Assembly: GCA_963797115.1 (NCBI GenBank)
Contig: CAWCOH010000001.1
Location: 3,534,001 to 3,598,000 of the forward strand
Direction: 5' to 3'
DNA length: 64,000 nucleotides
DNA from: AP-15 sp963797115
GTDB lineage: Bacteria; Pseudomonadota; Alphaproteobacteria; ATCC43930; CGMCC-115725
Shown here: positions 26,203 to 35,491 of the stretch, in pieces
Numbering within the stretch: position 1 is the first letter of the stretch
Layout of the letters: each line of letters opens with the position of its first letter
The notes under the pieces: model-generated
The model's database searches: none
What the model was told of the DNA's origin: nothing
What the model saw: the letters and a program-made list of their open reading frames with translations, nothing else
Program-made: the position numbers and the translations under genes

Positions 26203-28752
26203 TCATCCCGAACTGTTGCCGATTACGTCTTTTACCTTACTGGCGAGTTGCTTCAAGTTGAATGGCTTGGGCAAAAAATTAATATTGCTGTCGCAATCGA
26301 GCCGTTTCCGATACTCGTCCTCAGCATATCCCGATATGAAGATGACTTTCAAATCAGATCGAATGCTGCGCACTTCACGAACGAGTGCTGGTCCGTCCAG
26401 TTGAGGCATCACGACGTCCGTGATCAGCAGATCGATCCTTTCTTTCGCATCCCGGATCACCTTAAGCGCCGCTTCGCCGCTCGCGGCCTCGATGACCTTG
26501 TAGCCTTTGTTGCGCAAGGCCCGGGCTCCGAATTTTCGGACAGGATCTTCGTCTTCGACCAGGAGGACCGTGGCGGACCCTGTCAAATCCTTGCCCGGAG
26601 GGGGTTCGGTGACCTCAGTCTGAGCGGCCAGCGAACCATTCTCTGTTTGGTAGCGCGGCAGATATATCTCGAAGCGGGTTCCCTCACCGGGCTCACTGTT
26701 GACGAAGATGAAGCCCCCTGTCTGCTTGACAATGCCGTAAACTGTGGACAAACCCAGTCCAGTCCCGGAACCGACCTCTTTAGTCGAAAAAAACGGCTCA
26801 AAAATCCGCTCGAGATCGCCGTGAGGGATGCCGAACCCCGTATCTGCCACCTCAATCAGCACGTATTCCCCACTCGACATCACCTCGTGGCCGCGACGCT
26901 CGGCTCGTTCCCGGCGAACATTTGTGGTGCGGATCGTTAACTCACCGCCGTCGGGCATTGCGTCACGAGCATTGACAGCGAGATTGATGACGACCTGCTC
27001 GAGCTGACCTTGATCGCCTTTGATCTGACCAAGGTCGCGCCCATGCACGACCTTGAGTTCAATGTTCTCTCCAATCAGCCGACGCAGCAAGTGGGACAGA
27101 TCGACTAGAACGTCGGTGATGTTGAGAACACGCGGGTGCAACGTCTGCTGCCGAGAGAAGGCCAATAGCTGACGCACAAGATCTGCGGCTCGGTTGGCAT
27201 TCTGTTGGATCTGCATGATGTCGGCAAACGACGGATCAGCGGGTTGAAAGCGCAGCAGCAAGAGGTCGCAGAATCCGATCATCGCGGTCAGCAAGTTATT
27301 AAAGTCGTGCGCAACTCCACCGGCGAGCTGACCGATGGCCTGCATCTTCTGTGACTGGGCGAATTGGATTTCGAGGTTCTTCTGCTCAGTTACATCGATA
27401 AAATGGAGTGTAAATCCGCCGCCCGAGAGAGGGCCGAGCGCAGAAGACACGTTATCACTATCGTCAATTCGGCTGAGGAATAGGACTATGGTTCTCTCGC
27501 GTGGATGCGCAATTCTGATCTCGATCGGTTCGCGTTCCGATTGCCCATCCGCCGTCGCTGCGAGCTTGGCCGCAATGCCGCAGCGATCTTCCTTGTTGAC
27601 TAAGCCAATCAGCTTTTGTCCGATCAGATCCTTGGGTTCGATGCCAAACAACTCGCCGAGCGCGCGGTTCGCCTCCTCGAAGCGACCAGACCGGTCGAGC
27701 AGCGCGCTACCGACTGGCGCGTTGACGAAGAAGCGCTGAAAACGACGGGCCAATCTGAGCGCGGCCTTCCACTCGCGCTCGGGCGTCAAATCGCAAACGA
27801 CCGATCGTGTACGCAGTTCGGCGCCTGACCCGACAATGCGCTGCCCAATCCAAGCAGGTAGAACGCGGCCCCGCCTGGTCTTGAGCAATACTTCGCCGCG
27901 ATGGGTACCGTTGCCTGGGTCGCCGAACGGGTCTGATGAAGCCGTACCGGCGGCCGGTACCGAGGATAGAAAATCGTGCAATCGGGCCCCGGTCGCAAGA
28001 AGTTCCGAGGGAGTGACATCTAGCCACTGCGCCAAGGTTCGGTTGACGAAGCGGAAACGGCCGCTACTATCGGCTGAGTAAAAGCCAATCGGTGCGTTAT
28101 CAAAAAAGTCTACCAGCTTGTCGCGCTCGGCACGGAGAATCACCTCTGATTTATGATTGGCGGTGACGTCGCGAATATCCCAGAAGGTGTACCCGGCGCG
28201 CCCGGCGATCGGGTTTGCCGCGATGCTGAAGCGGCCAACGGCCCCGCTGCGTGGATCCGGCAGACAAAGCGCTTCTGTCCCGCGAACCCCGACCGAAGCC
28301 CGGCTCCTTAGCTGGCGAAACTTCATAAGCGCATCTCCGTCCGCGGCGACCGAGCGTTCGATGCGATCGAGGGGCGGTCCATTCCCCGGAAACATGAGCT
28401 GGAAAGCGGGATTGGCATAGAGCACTTTTCCATCTGGGGCGGTTATCATCTGAACGTCCGCGGCGGTATCCAGCGCGCGGCGCAGGACATCGAGGCGGTC
28501 CGCCGTCGCGGTCTGCCTCCCGCGGCAGGCCAATGCAGCGAAGCTGCTAATGACGGTGAGCCCAATTATCGTAATTGCGGTCGTTTGCGCGATGGTAGTG
28601 GTGCTTGTCCATGCCAAGTAAACGGCGGCTACGCCGACGGCCATGGTGGCCGATACATTAACCCGGCTCGCGAACGACCGGATCCAGCTTAAGCGCGGAT
28701 GAGTGGCAGCCCAACAGCCTTGCAGGCCCACCCCTTCGGCATCGACCAGCAT
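26203..28752 (-). CDS. cckA: cell-cycle hybrid histidine kinase CckA
   Basis: Bifunctional kinase/phosphatase that sends phosphate through ChpT to CtrA and CpdR. 849 aa. Two N-terminal hydrophobic helices (about 37-75), three PAS regions (about 90-200, 215-330, 345-450), then the family-typical H-box GGVAHDFNNLLTAMIGFCDL with H482, followed by LLLRFQPADPSFADIMQIQQ, which is characteristic of CckA. The ATPase core has NARDAMPDGG, DTGFGI and GTGLGLSTVYG. The receiver has LLVEDED, D779 in LLITDVVMP, and PKPFN. The last protein residues IGNSSG end cleanly. It sits between dksA and recA, all on the minus strand, and sciP is 0.9 kb away. A weak GGGGC precedes the start. Confidence 0.95.
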   Translation of the reverse strand: MLVDAEGVGLQGCWAATHPRLSWIRSFASRVNVSATMAVGVAAVYLAWTSTTTIAQTTAITIIGLTVISSFAALACRGRQTATADRLDVLRRALDTAADVQMITAPDGKVLYANPAFQLMFPGNGPPLDRIERSVAADGDALMKFRQLRSRASVGVRGTEALCLPDPRSGAVGRFSIAANPIAGRAGYTFWDIRDVTANHKSEVILRAERDKLVDFFDNAPIGFYSADSSGRFRFVNRTLAQWLDVTPSELLATGARLHDFLSSVPAAGTASSDPFGDPGNGTHRGEVLLKTRRGRVLPAWIGQRIVGSGAELRTRSVVCDLTPEREWKAALRLARRFQRFFVNAPVGSALLDRSGRFEEANRALGELFGIEPKDLIGQKLIGLVNKEDRCGIAAKLAATADGQSEREPIEIRIAHPRERTIVLFLSRIDDSDNVSSALGPLSGGGFTLHFIDVTEQKNLEIQFAQSQKMQAIGQLAGGVAHDFNNLLTAMIGFCDLLLLRFQPADPSFADIMQIQQNANRAADLVRQLLAFSRQQTLHPRVLNITDVLVDLSHLLRRLIGENIELKVVHGRDLGQIKGDQGQLEQVVINLAVNARDAMPDGGELTIRTTNVRRERAERRGHEVMSSGEYVLIEVADTGFGIPHGDLERIFEPFFSTKEVGSGTGLGLSTVYGIVKQTGGFIFVNSEPGEGTRFEIYLPRYQTENGSLAAQTEVTEPPPGKDLTGSATVLLVEDEDPVRKFGARALRNKGYKVIEAASGEAALKVIRDAKERIDLLITDVVMPQLDGPALVREVRSIRSDLKVIFISGYAEDEYRKRLDCDSNINFLPKPFNLKQLASKVKDVIGNSSG

Positions 28753-28909
28753 TTTTGCCCCGACCCGTTGCCCACGACAACAGCTATTATATTTGGTAAT
28801 GTATTACTAAACTACGAGCTTTAATCAAATGTGCTTCATCCAATTTGCCACGATCGCGCTAGTTGCCTGTCCTTCAGATTAAGGAAATCACTGTACCGAT
28901 GTCCTGATG

Positions 28910-29326
28910 TCAGTCATCACGGTGTGTCCGTTCCATGCGCTCGTGCCGCTCCTGCGCCTCTATGCTGAGGGTCGCGATCGGGCGGGCTTCAAGCCGGCGG
29001 ATGCCGATAGGTTCATCCGTTTCCTCGCAATAACCGTAAGTACCATCTTCAATTCTATCGAGTGCCGCGTCGATTTTTGAGATCAGTTTGCGTCCGCGCG
29101 CTCGGGTTCGCAGTTCGATCGCCCGCTCAGTCTCTAGCGAGGCCCGATCGGTAAGATCTGGTTTGAGCAGGCTCTCCTCTTTCAGATGCTGAAGCGTGCC
29201 GGATGACTCAGCCAACAACTCAGCGCGCCAGTTTAACAACTTTTGCCGAAAATATTCGACCTGCAGCGGGTTCATGAACTCTTCATCGTCGGATGGGTGG
29301 TAGTCAGGCGGCAGTGACGGACGCAT
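28910..29326 (-). CDS. dksA: RNA polymerase-binding DksA, cysteine-poor type
   Basis: Binds the secondary channel of RNA polymerase and, with ppGpp, tunes rRNA and biosynthetic promoters. 138 aa. The coiled coil spans about residues 25-95 and its tip has DLTDRASLE, keeping the two functional aspartates (D57, D60). The zinc-finger region reads YGYCEETDEPIGIRRLEARP: only C100 remains, the other three cysteine places being T103, S121 and A124. This is normal for alphaproteobacterial DksA such as that of Rhodobacter and does not mean loss of function. Start at 29326 (GGGGAG five bases upstream) instead of 29428, which adds an unconserved N-terminus. Confidence 0.95.
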   Translation of the reverse strand: MRPSLPPDYHPSDDEEFMNPLQVEYFRQKLLNWRAELLAESSGTLQHLKEESLLKPDLTDRASLETERAIELRTRARGRKLISKIDAALDRIEDGTYGYCEETDEPIGIRRLEARPIATLSIEAQERHERMERTHRDD

Positions 29327-29640
29327 CGGTCTCCCCGAACCTCCGTGAACGAGGCGGCGCGGAGTATATAAATCGTGCCACCTTGCCGCAAGCCAGAGAA
29401 TCACGGCGACCGCATTGATTCTGCTCACGTTTCAGAGGTTGCGACGCTGGTAGGCTAGGTTGCCGCGTTGAACGAAACGAAGGAGCGAATACTAGGTACC
29501 GATCGATTACCTTACTAACACGATGACGTATCGGCAAAAAGCCGCCACCTATTCGGCTGGTTGACGATCCCATGAACCTTGCAGTGATGACTACGGCCAT
29601 CGTAGGGGTTCTTTAAGACCTTCGGGTTTACTCTGCACTC
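29327..29640. other. divergent control region between dksA and sciP
   Basis: 314 bases between two divergent genes. A CtrA motif (TTAA-N7-TTAA) was looked for and not found; TTAAG at 29612 is followed by TTTAC at the wrong spacing. No other operator recognised. Confidence 0.4.
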
Positions 29641-29952
29641 ATGGACAAGAACGCTACACTGTATAACTGGGCTGAAGACGAGATCTTGTCGGGCATCAGC
29701 GACACAGTCGTCGACCTACCACCGCCGGACACCAAACGCTGGGTGGCGCGGCGCAAGGCGGTGATCGTCGACGCCGTGCGTAGCGGTGCCATTAGTCTCG
29801 AGGAAGCCTGCCGTCGCTACGAATTGTCGGTCGAGGAGTTCGCCGCCTGGCAGCGCGCAATCGAGGCCCATGGAGTGGCGGGCCTGCGCGTAACCCGGCT
29901 GCAAATCTATCGAGATAACCCCCCAGTCCGTCCTGGGAAGGCACGTTACTGA
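29641..29952 (+). CDS. sciP: SciP, CtrA inhibitory protein (DUF1153)
   Basis: Small helix-turn-helix protein that in Caulobacter binds CtrA and blocks activation of its target promoters. The 103 aa protein has the family core DLPPPDTKRWVARRKAVIVD, GAISLEEACRRYELSVEEF and AAWQRAIEAHGVAGLRVTRL. The length (normally about 90-100) and order match well. ATG at 29641 has no classical ribosome site. Together with gcrA and cckA this gives three cell-cycle regulators in a 14-kb stretch, though they are not in one operon. It is divergent from dksA. Confidence 0.96.
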   Translation: MDKNATLYNWAEDEILSGISDTVVDLPPPDTKRWVARRKAVIVDAVRSGAISLEEACRRYELSVEEFAAWQRAIEAHGVAGLRVTRLQIYRDNPPVRPGKARY

Positions 29953-30481
29953 GCGGTTGCTGCCGACTGTGCTCGGGTCGGCGCGCGAAATCCGTGATTG
30001 GCGCAGGTGAACACAGCTCTCAGACGGACGCGCGAATAGCTCTGACAGAAGTTGAGTATCGCGATGTGGAACGCTCCCGATAATCAGTCGAACATCTACA
30101 GAATCTCTTACGGAAAAGTAACCCAGCAAAAACTGGGTTTGATAGAAAAAGCCTAATGCTGTCGAAGTAGCTCTGGATTTAGTCAAAACGGAGCGGTTCC
30201 TTCGGTTAACCCACTTCAAGTCGGTAATATTGCGGGTTCTCCGTTCCCGATCAACAAGGATCCCATCGAGCAGGCTCCGGAGACAGCCCGACGCCATTCT
30301 GCGTCGCATGAAGCTCAAATTAAGCCCAACGACTTGCCCTAACTGCGAATTTAATTCGCCAGCTGAAATGACGAATTTCTTATTCGGGCTAGGGCCGAGC
30401 TTCGATTCGCTTGCATAGTTAATAACTAGTCGTTATGTATCAAAATCATTCGGTTACGCGCCAGCGTTAACCAGGCTGCGA
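29953..30481. other. long AT-richer intergenic region upstream of the heparinase gene
   Basis: About 530 bases, more AT-rich than its surroundings, particularly 30320-30470. It holds only scattered stops and short frames on both strands with no ribosome site. GCGAATTTAATTCGC near 30344 is a perfect 15-base hairpin (7-bp arms around a single base), a possible operator. Likely control region and leader of the next gene. Confidence 0.45.
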
Positions 30482-32668
30482 GTGCGTCGCACTGGGGACG
30501 GAGCGGGTGTCTGTAACAGTCGATGGTCACGCCACAGTTATGCGATCGAGGCGAGGCCGGCCGGTTGCGGCAACCAATACTCCCCCTATCGGGGAATTCG
30601 ATTGCCTTTCGATAACGTGCACCATTTTTTTGTCGACGAACTCAATTATCGAACCGTTGAATGGGCAGTCGCGGCATTCAAGCCGAGTCACCCATATCTG
30701 TTGTTCAGAAAGGATGAAATCGGGCGCATCCGCAACGTCTCCAAGAAGAATCGAAAGGTATGGGCTCGCCTGCATGGGGCACTGCATGAAACAAAACCTG
30801 CTTCGGTTGAGAGGGAAACACGGGAGGAAATAAAACGCCGAACGCGCCGGCTTATCAATACATCCTTCCTGGCGATGCTGGACGATAGCCATGAATCGTG
30901 CGACGCGCTTGAAATAACAAGAAATCTTTTGCAAGGTTTCATTACAACTCCCAGTTGGAGATATCGGCCCATTATCAGGTCATTTCTTGATTGCGCAGAT
31001 ATCTCTGTTGCCGTCGCGCTTGCCTATGATTGGCTATACGACAAATTGTCGCCAGTTGAACGGCTAGAAATTGAACAGTCATTACTTAGCAATGTACTCG
31101 AACCGGCGATCGTGGCATTCGAAGATCAAACATTGCAATGGACAAAGCGACGCGATAATTGCGCGCTGGTGTCTAATTCGGGAATCGTACTTGCCTCCCT
31201 TGCGATGCTTGAACGGTGCCCGTCTCTCTCGACGCGGCTCGTCGAACGCTGCGTGGCATCGTCCCTGAACGTTTTTGAGGCCTTCGCGCCGGATGGCGTT
31301 TGGCCGGAGGGGCTCAGTTATTGGTCGCTGGCTATGCGCTATGCAGGCCTGATGGTCGCTGCACTTGAGAGCACTCTGCGCGACAGCTTTGGCTTGGCGG
31401 ATCAGCCGGGCTTCGCGCAGACTGGCGATTTCGCGCTGCATGCGGTCGGGCCTTTCGGTGCTGCCTTTAATTTTGGCGATTCCGAGCGCCAATTCGATGT
31501 CTCACCCCTGGCTTGGCTCGGCCACCGCTTTCAGCGACCCGTCGATGGCTGGCTGGCGCGCAAGTATGACGGGTGGTTCCTCCCATTGATGACTCTGTGG
31601 CCGAAGCAACCGAGGGCCGGCCCGAGCGCGCTCAACCTTTCTACAGGCCGAGTATTCCGAGGAAGTCAGCTTGCTTGCTTCCGAAATACATGGGCATCCG
31701 ACCGTAAGGCGCGACCGGTCTATTTGGCCATCAAAGGCGGAAATGATTCCGGCGTCGAACTGGCATCATCGGTCCGTCCCGAAAATGTGATGCTGCATAC
31801 TCAAGCTGATGCCGGGAGTTTCATTATCGATGGGGCGAGACGACGGTGGATAATTGACCTGGGCTCGGATGATTACGACTTACCCGGTTATTTCGACCAC
31901 GGCGCCGACGCCGGATCGGGGCCGCGGTGGCGATATTATCGTACGCACGCGGCGGGGCATAACACCCTCGTCATCGACGGCCGCAACCAAGTCCCCAATG
32001 CCCGGACAGAAATTCTTGGCAGCTGCGTCGAAGGGAATCGCAAATGGGTGGTGTTCGACCTCTCGCCAGCCTATGGCAAGCCGACCGGTTCGATCCGTCG
32101 CGGCGCTGCGCTCATCGGACGGCGGGTCCTCATCCAGGACGAAATCGACCCGAAAATTTCCGGCAATATCGTATGGGCGGTTCATACCAGCGCAACTCCC
32201 GATTTGATCGCCGGCTCGGTTGCCCGCTTCCGGTTGGGCGATGACCGTTTCGTCGCGCGAATCCTTGAACCGAGCACAGCTTGCTTCGAGCTGGCTCTGC
32301 CCCCGGTGCCGTCTTCGTTTCGAATAGTCGACGCCCGCCGCCCGCACGGGCATCAGCTCGCAGGCCACGACGGCCTAGTGTGTGAGCTGCCGCGCCGCGA
32401 TGACGACGAGCACGGAGGCCGTGCGGCGGGTGCCCTGATCAGGCGGCTCGAGATCTCATGGCCGAAGGATACGCGGCGGCTCAGCGTGTTGCTGCTGCCT
32501 GATTGCAATGATGACGACCAGACGTTGCCGGTGGCGCCGCTCGCCGATTGGCTTGCCCATGATCCATTCGGCTGGCCAACCATCCCCGTCTCGTTACCGC
32601 ATCGAGGGTTCCGCCCCCGCTCTCGATCGGAGCTCTTCAAAATCGAAGGACCGGTCCCGAGAGTATGA
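30482..32668 (+). CDS. heparinase II/III family polysaccharide lyase-like protein
   Basis: Cleaves acidic polysaccharides in known members (heparin, heparan, alginate oligomers). 728 aa from the first GTG, but the N-terminal 70 residues look unconserved and the true start may be an internal GTG or TTG near 30600. An alpha/alpha-toroid domain (about 70-400) carries PDGVWPEGLSYWSLAMRY; the C-terminal beta-sandwich contains HTQADAGSFIIDG, DLGSDDYDLPGYFDHG and YRTHAAGHNTLVIDGRNQ, the family's metal and substrate region. No signal peptide is evident in the chosen start, so it may be cytoplasmic or wrongly started. Same-strand neighbours are an MFS transporter and an unknown protein. The exact glycan is unknown. 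Confidence 0.85.
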   Translation: MRRTGDGAGVCNSRWSRHSYAIEARPAGCGNQYSPYRGIRLPFDNVHHFFVDELNYRTVEWAVAAFKPSHPYLLFRKDEIGRIRNVSKKNRKVWARLHGALHETKPASVERETREEIKRRTRRLINTSFLAMLDDSHESCDALEITRNLLQGFITTPSWRYRPIIRSFLDCADISVAVALAYDWLYDKLSPVERLEIEQSLLSNVLEPAIVAFEDQTLQWTKRRDNCALVSNSGIVLASLAMLERCPSLSTRLVERCVASSLNVFEAFAPDGVWPEGLSYWSLAMRYAGLMVAALESTLRDSFGLADQPGFAQTGDFALHAVGPFGAAFNFGDSERQFDVSPLAWLGHRFQRPVDGWLARKYDGWFLPLMTLWPKQPRAGPSALNLSTGRVFRGSQLACFRNTWASDRKARPVYLAIKGGNDSGVELASSVRPENVMLHTQADAGSFIIDGARRRWIIDLGSDDYDLPGYFDHGADAGSGPRWRYYRTHAAGHNTLVIDGRNQVPNARTEILGSCVEGNRKWVVFDLSPAYGKPTGSIRRGAALIGRRVLIQDEIDPKISGNIVWAVHTSATPDLIAGSVARFRLGDDRFVARILEPSTACFELALPPVPSSFRIVDARRPHGHQLAGHDGLVCELPRRDDDEHGGRAAGALIRRLEISWPKDTRRLSVLLLPDCNDDDQTLPVAPLADWLAHDPFGWPTIPVSLPHRGFRPRSRSELFKIEGPVPRV

Positions 32669-32703
32669 GTTTCTCGGGCGACATTCACGAATGAGGATCG
32701 ATC

Positions 32704-33954
32704 ATGCCTGAGATCTCTAGCGACCGTCGGCCGCGAGACGATGGGTTTGCAGACCCCCCTCGGCGGGTTCTGCTGCTGGCCCTGACGATGGCGTCATCTC
32801 TTGGAATGGTGGCGTCGACGATCTACGTGCCGTCAATAGCGGCGATCGCCGGCGCATTAGAGACCTCGATCGCCCGGGTGCAGTTTACCTTTGTGGGCTA
32901 CCTGCTGGCCTTTGCGTTGAGCATGCTCGCGCTAGGGCCTCTGTCAGATCGATACGGGCGCCGGAGAACGATTATAAGCGGCCTCGTGTTGAGCGCCGTC
33001 AGCAGCCTCGCCTGTGCGTTGAGCCCGACGATCGAGTTTCTGATCGTGGCCAGGGTGGTGCAAGGAGTTGGAGCGTGTGCGGGACTGGTCGTCGGGCGCG
33101 CGATCACGCGCGAGCTGTGGGCACAGGACGCAGCGGCTCGGGCCATTGCTGGGCGTGCGATAGCCGCCACGCTAATGCAGGCTTTCGCACCTGTGCTAGG
33201 CGGAATTCTGCAGGGGTGGTTTGGCTGGCGGGCCAATTTCGTTGTCGTTGCCCTGCTGGCCTGCGCGGCAACGGCGCTGGTGATCCGATGCGTCCCGAAG
33301 GACCAAGCAGCAAACCGTCCGCCGTTTCACATAGGCGCGATGTTCGCCAGTTACCGGAGTTTGATTGGCACGCGGCGCTTCTTGTCTTACGCATTTACTG
33401 CGGCCGGTTCCCATGCCGGCTTTCACATCTTCGCGGCGGGCGCTCCCGCGGTGTTGATCGTCGGCTTCGGTGTTCGCCCCGAGGACTACGGGTTTTACGC
33501 TTCGCTGCCGCCAATGGGGTTCCTCGTCGGCAGCTTCCTGTCTAACCGGCTGACGCAACGGCTCGGCATTGATGGCCTAATCGCGATCGGCTGCTTGGTG
33601 CTTATCCCGGCGGGCTCTACCATGGTCACCTTGGCGTTGCTTGGTGTGACAAGCCCGTACGCGATCATCTTGCCGATGATGCTGATTTGCTGCGGCAGCG
33701 GGCTGATCACGCCCAGCGCGACGGCCGGCAGTCTCGGGATAAACGCAGGCGTTATCGGCACTGCGGCTGGTCTGGGAAGTTTCATGCAAATGACCGGGGC
33801 TGCCGGAGCGACTGCCGCGCTTTCACTCGGACCAACCGGCAGCCCGCTCATGCTCGCCAGCGTGATCGCTTTTGCCGGGATGTTTTCCGTAATGGCCTTT
33901 GCCTCGTTAATCCAGTACGAACCTCGTGCCAAAGAGGGCGTGGCGCGGGCATGA
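32704..33954 (+). CDS. MFS transporter, Bcr/CflA-like
   Basis: A 416 aa inner-membrane permease with 12 predicted helices. Motif A reads LGPLSDRYGRRRTI, and RVVQGVGACAGLVVGRAI is the conserved helix-4/motif-B region of the drug-H+ antiporter 1 (Bcr/CflA) branch. The start at 32704 is 35 bases after the heparinase stop, and the stop overlaps the next gene by 4 nt (ATGA). So this gene is probably part of one operon with both neighbours. In that setting export or uptake of oligosaccharides or an unrelated toxic compound are both possible; the Bcr family itself usually exports drugs. Confidence 0.9.
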   Translation: MPEISSDRRPRDDGFADPPRRVLLLALTMASSLGMVASTIYVPSIAAIAGALETSIARVQFTFVGYLLAFALSMLALGPLSDRYGRRRTIISGLVLSAVSSLACALSPTIEFLIVARVVQGVGACAGLVVGRAITRELWAQDAAARAIAGRAIAATLMQAFAPVLGGILQGWFGWRANFVVVALLACAATALVIRCVPKDQAANRPPFHIGAMFASYRSLIGTRRFLSYAFTAAGSHAGFHIFAAGAPAVLIVGFGVRPEDYGFYASLPPMGFLVGSFLSNRLTQRLGIDGLIAIGCLVLIPAGSTMVTLALLGVTSPYAIILPMMLICCGSGLITPSATAGSLGINAGVIGTAAGLGSFMQMTGAAGATAALSLGPTGSPLMLASVIAFAGMFSVMAFASLIQYEPRAKEGVARA

Positions 33955-35126
33955 CGGGTTCGGGGAAAACCCTGCGGGCTCCTCTGGACTGGAGCCCGCC
34001 ACGCGAAATCGCGATGTATTTCCCGGCAATGGCCGATCTCTGCGCTGCGGTGCAGCTGGAAGTCCGATCGATCCAGGCCCGCCTCGACCACGATGAGGTC
34101 CGCGGCTTTGACACCTCATGCCTGCGCCAGGCGTTGAGGGAGCTTCGCTGGCGGCTGGAATACACCGCCGACGGGGAGGGGGTTCGGGCAAACCTCGATA
34201 GGATCCGTACTCTGGCCGCGCTGCCGAGGCCATCGAGTACAGGCCAGGACGAGGAAGGCAGCTACGGCGCCGGCACGGATGTCTGGTTTCTGAAGCTCGA
34301 TGCGTCTGTCGACCATTTCCTCGCGGCCGATTTCGATGGCAAACCGCCGCGCTTTCTCGATCGCATCAACGATCCCGATCGGCTCGAACGTTACCTCGAA
34401 AGCCTCCTCGTCTCGCGCTTGGCAGAGGGGGGCGTCGACCATCGCAAAGAGCTGAACTTCGCCACCGCCAATCTCGTTCGACTGATTTTGTGGCGGCGGC
34501 CGAAAAATTACCGCTGGGATCCGCGCCTCGAAGCGGTCATCCGCCGTTTTGTCGCCAATTGGCAAGATCCGGTCACCGGCTTCTTCGGCGCCACCTATGA
34601 AATCGCCGGGCAGCGTCTGCGAACCACCGACCTCAGCATCACTTTTCATATGGCCCGCTATCTGGAAGGCCGGATCGGGCATTGGCCGCAGCTGATCGAC
34701 ACCCTCTTCGCGATCCGCGACGACCGCTATCCCAATGGCTGGCTCGACGACGAGGGAACGACGAGCCACAATAATTACGACGTCGCGACCCTGTTAAAGT
34801 TGGGCTGGCCCGAGATGCGCGCGGATCAGCGCCGGCATGCCGCTGCCGAACTCGATCGCCTCGTCGACTGGTGTCTATCCACTGCTTTTGCCCCGGACGG
34901 ATCGGTCGTCGTGCGGGCGAAGAGCGAATCATCGGCCGAGGGCTATTACTTCACGATCGCCTTTCTCGACACGGTCGGCTTCTTCGACCCTGCAAAGCGC
35001 TTTTGGACCGACCGCGCCTTTCCCGACGCAGCGACATTGCGCGAGCAGCTGACGCACCACCTCGGACGACTGCACCAGAGCGACCCGATGGTGCAGATGG
35101 CGTTGGCGCGTCTCTCGCCGCCCTGA
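33951..35126 (+). CDS. unknown protein, probable alpha/alpha-toroid fold, coupled to MFS
   Basis: 391 aa, family not recognised. It starts at the ATG that overlaps the MFS stop (ATGA), so translation is coupled. No signal peptide or membrane helix. Helix-rich pattern with repeating aromatic and basic residues: DPVTGFFGATYEIAGQ, TTDLSITFHMARYLEGRIGH, GWLDDEGTTSHNNYDVATLL and WCLSTAFAPDGSVV. Tandem helical segments each followed by a G-x-F/W or N-N-Y turn recall the (alpha/alpha)6 barrels of glycan-active enzymes, and the heparinase two genes upstream shares such a domain. A catalytic role on the same glycan is a guess; I would not assign a reaction. Confidence 0.85.
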   Translation: MTGSGKTLRAPLDWSPPREIAMYFPAMADLCAAVQLEVRSIQARLDHDEVRGFDTSCLRQALRELRWRLEYTADGEGVRANLDRIRTLAALPRPSSTGQDEEGSYGAGTDVWFLKLDASVDHFLAADFDGKPPRFLDRINDPDRLERYLESLLVSRLAEGGVDHRKELNFATANLVRLILWRRPKNYRWDPRLEAVIRRFVANWQDPVTGFFGATYEIAGQRLRTTDLSITFHMARYLEGRIGHWPQLIDTLFAIRDDRYPNGWLDDEGTTSHNNYDVATLLKLGWPEMRADQRRHAAAELDRLVDWCLSTAFAPDGSVVVRAKSESSAEGYYFTIAFLDTVGFFDPAKRFWTDRAFPDAATLREQLTHHLGRLHQSDPMVQMALARLSPP

Positions 35127-35491
35127 GCAGCTGTCACCCGGCATTGGCCTAGCTGCAATGAAAAATTGAGTCGCCGACGGCGGATTGTTCAATCTATCGC
35201 GAATCAGCAGCGAGATTCTCCTTCGGGTTGAAATACGCTGTTGTCTGAAGGGCACGGTCATCCAGCAAAATTTTTCTAAATCGGCATTGTATCTGTGTGC
35301 TATTTAAGCAATCACCAACCCATGATCAAGGGTTGGACCGAGATCGGCCCGGTCACCGGCGACTGCTCGATCGCGTGCTGACCCGCAAGGCGATGCTCGG
35401 CCTGGGCCCGGCCGATGATTCTCGACGAGTGCTGTTCCAACAACTTGGCAACGGCTAGGATGCCGATGAACCAAATTCGGAGAGGATCGAC
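35127..35491. other. intergenic; possible coding remnant
   Basis: 365 bases. Near 35340-35460 one plus-strand frame reads RLLDRVLTRKAMLGLGPADD and stops shortly after, with codon use like real genes but no start or ribosome site. This may be the tail of a lost gene; I do not recognise the family. Nothing else seen. Confidence 0.35.

Noticed and set aside
29600..29640. CtrA-binding site upstream of sciP
   Set aside because: TTAA and TTTAC are present but with spacing other than the required seven bases; no second full half-site.
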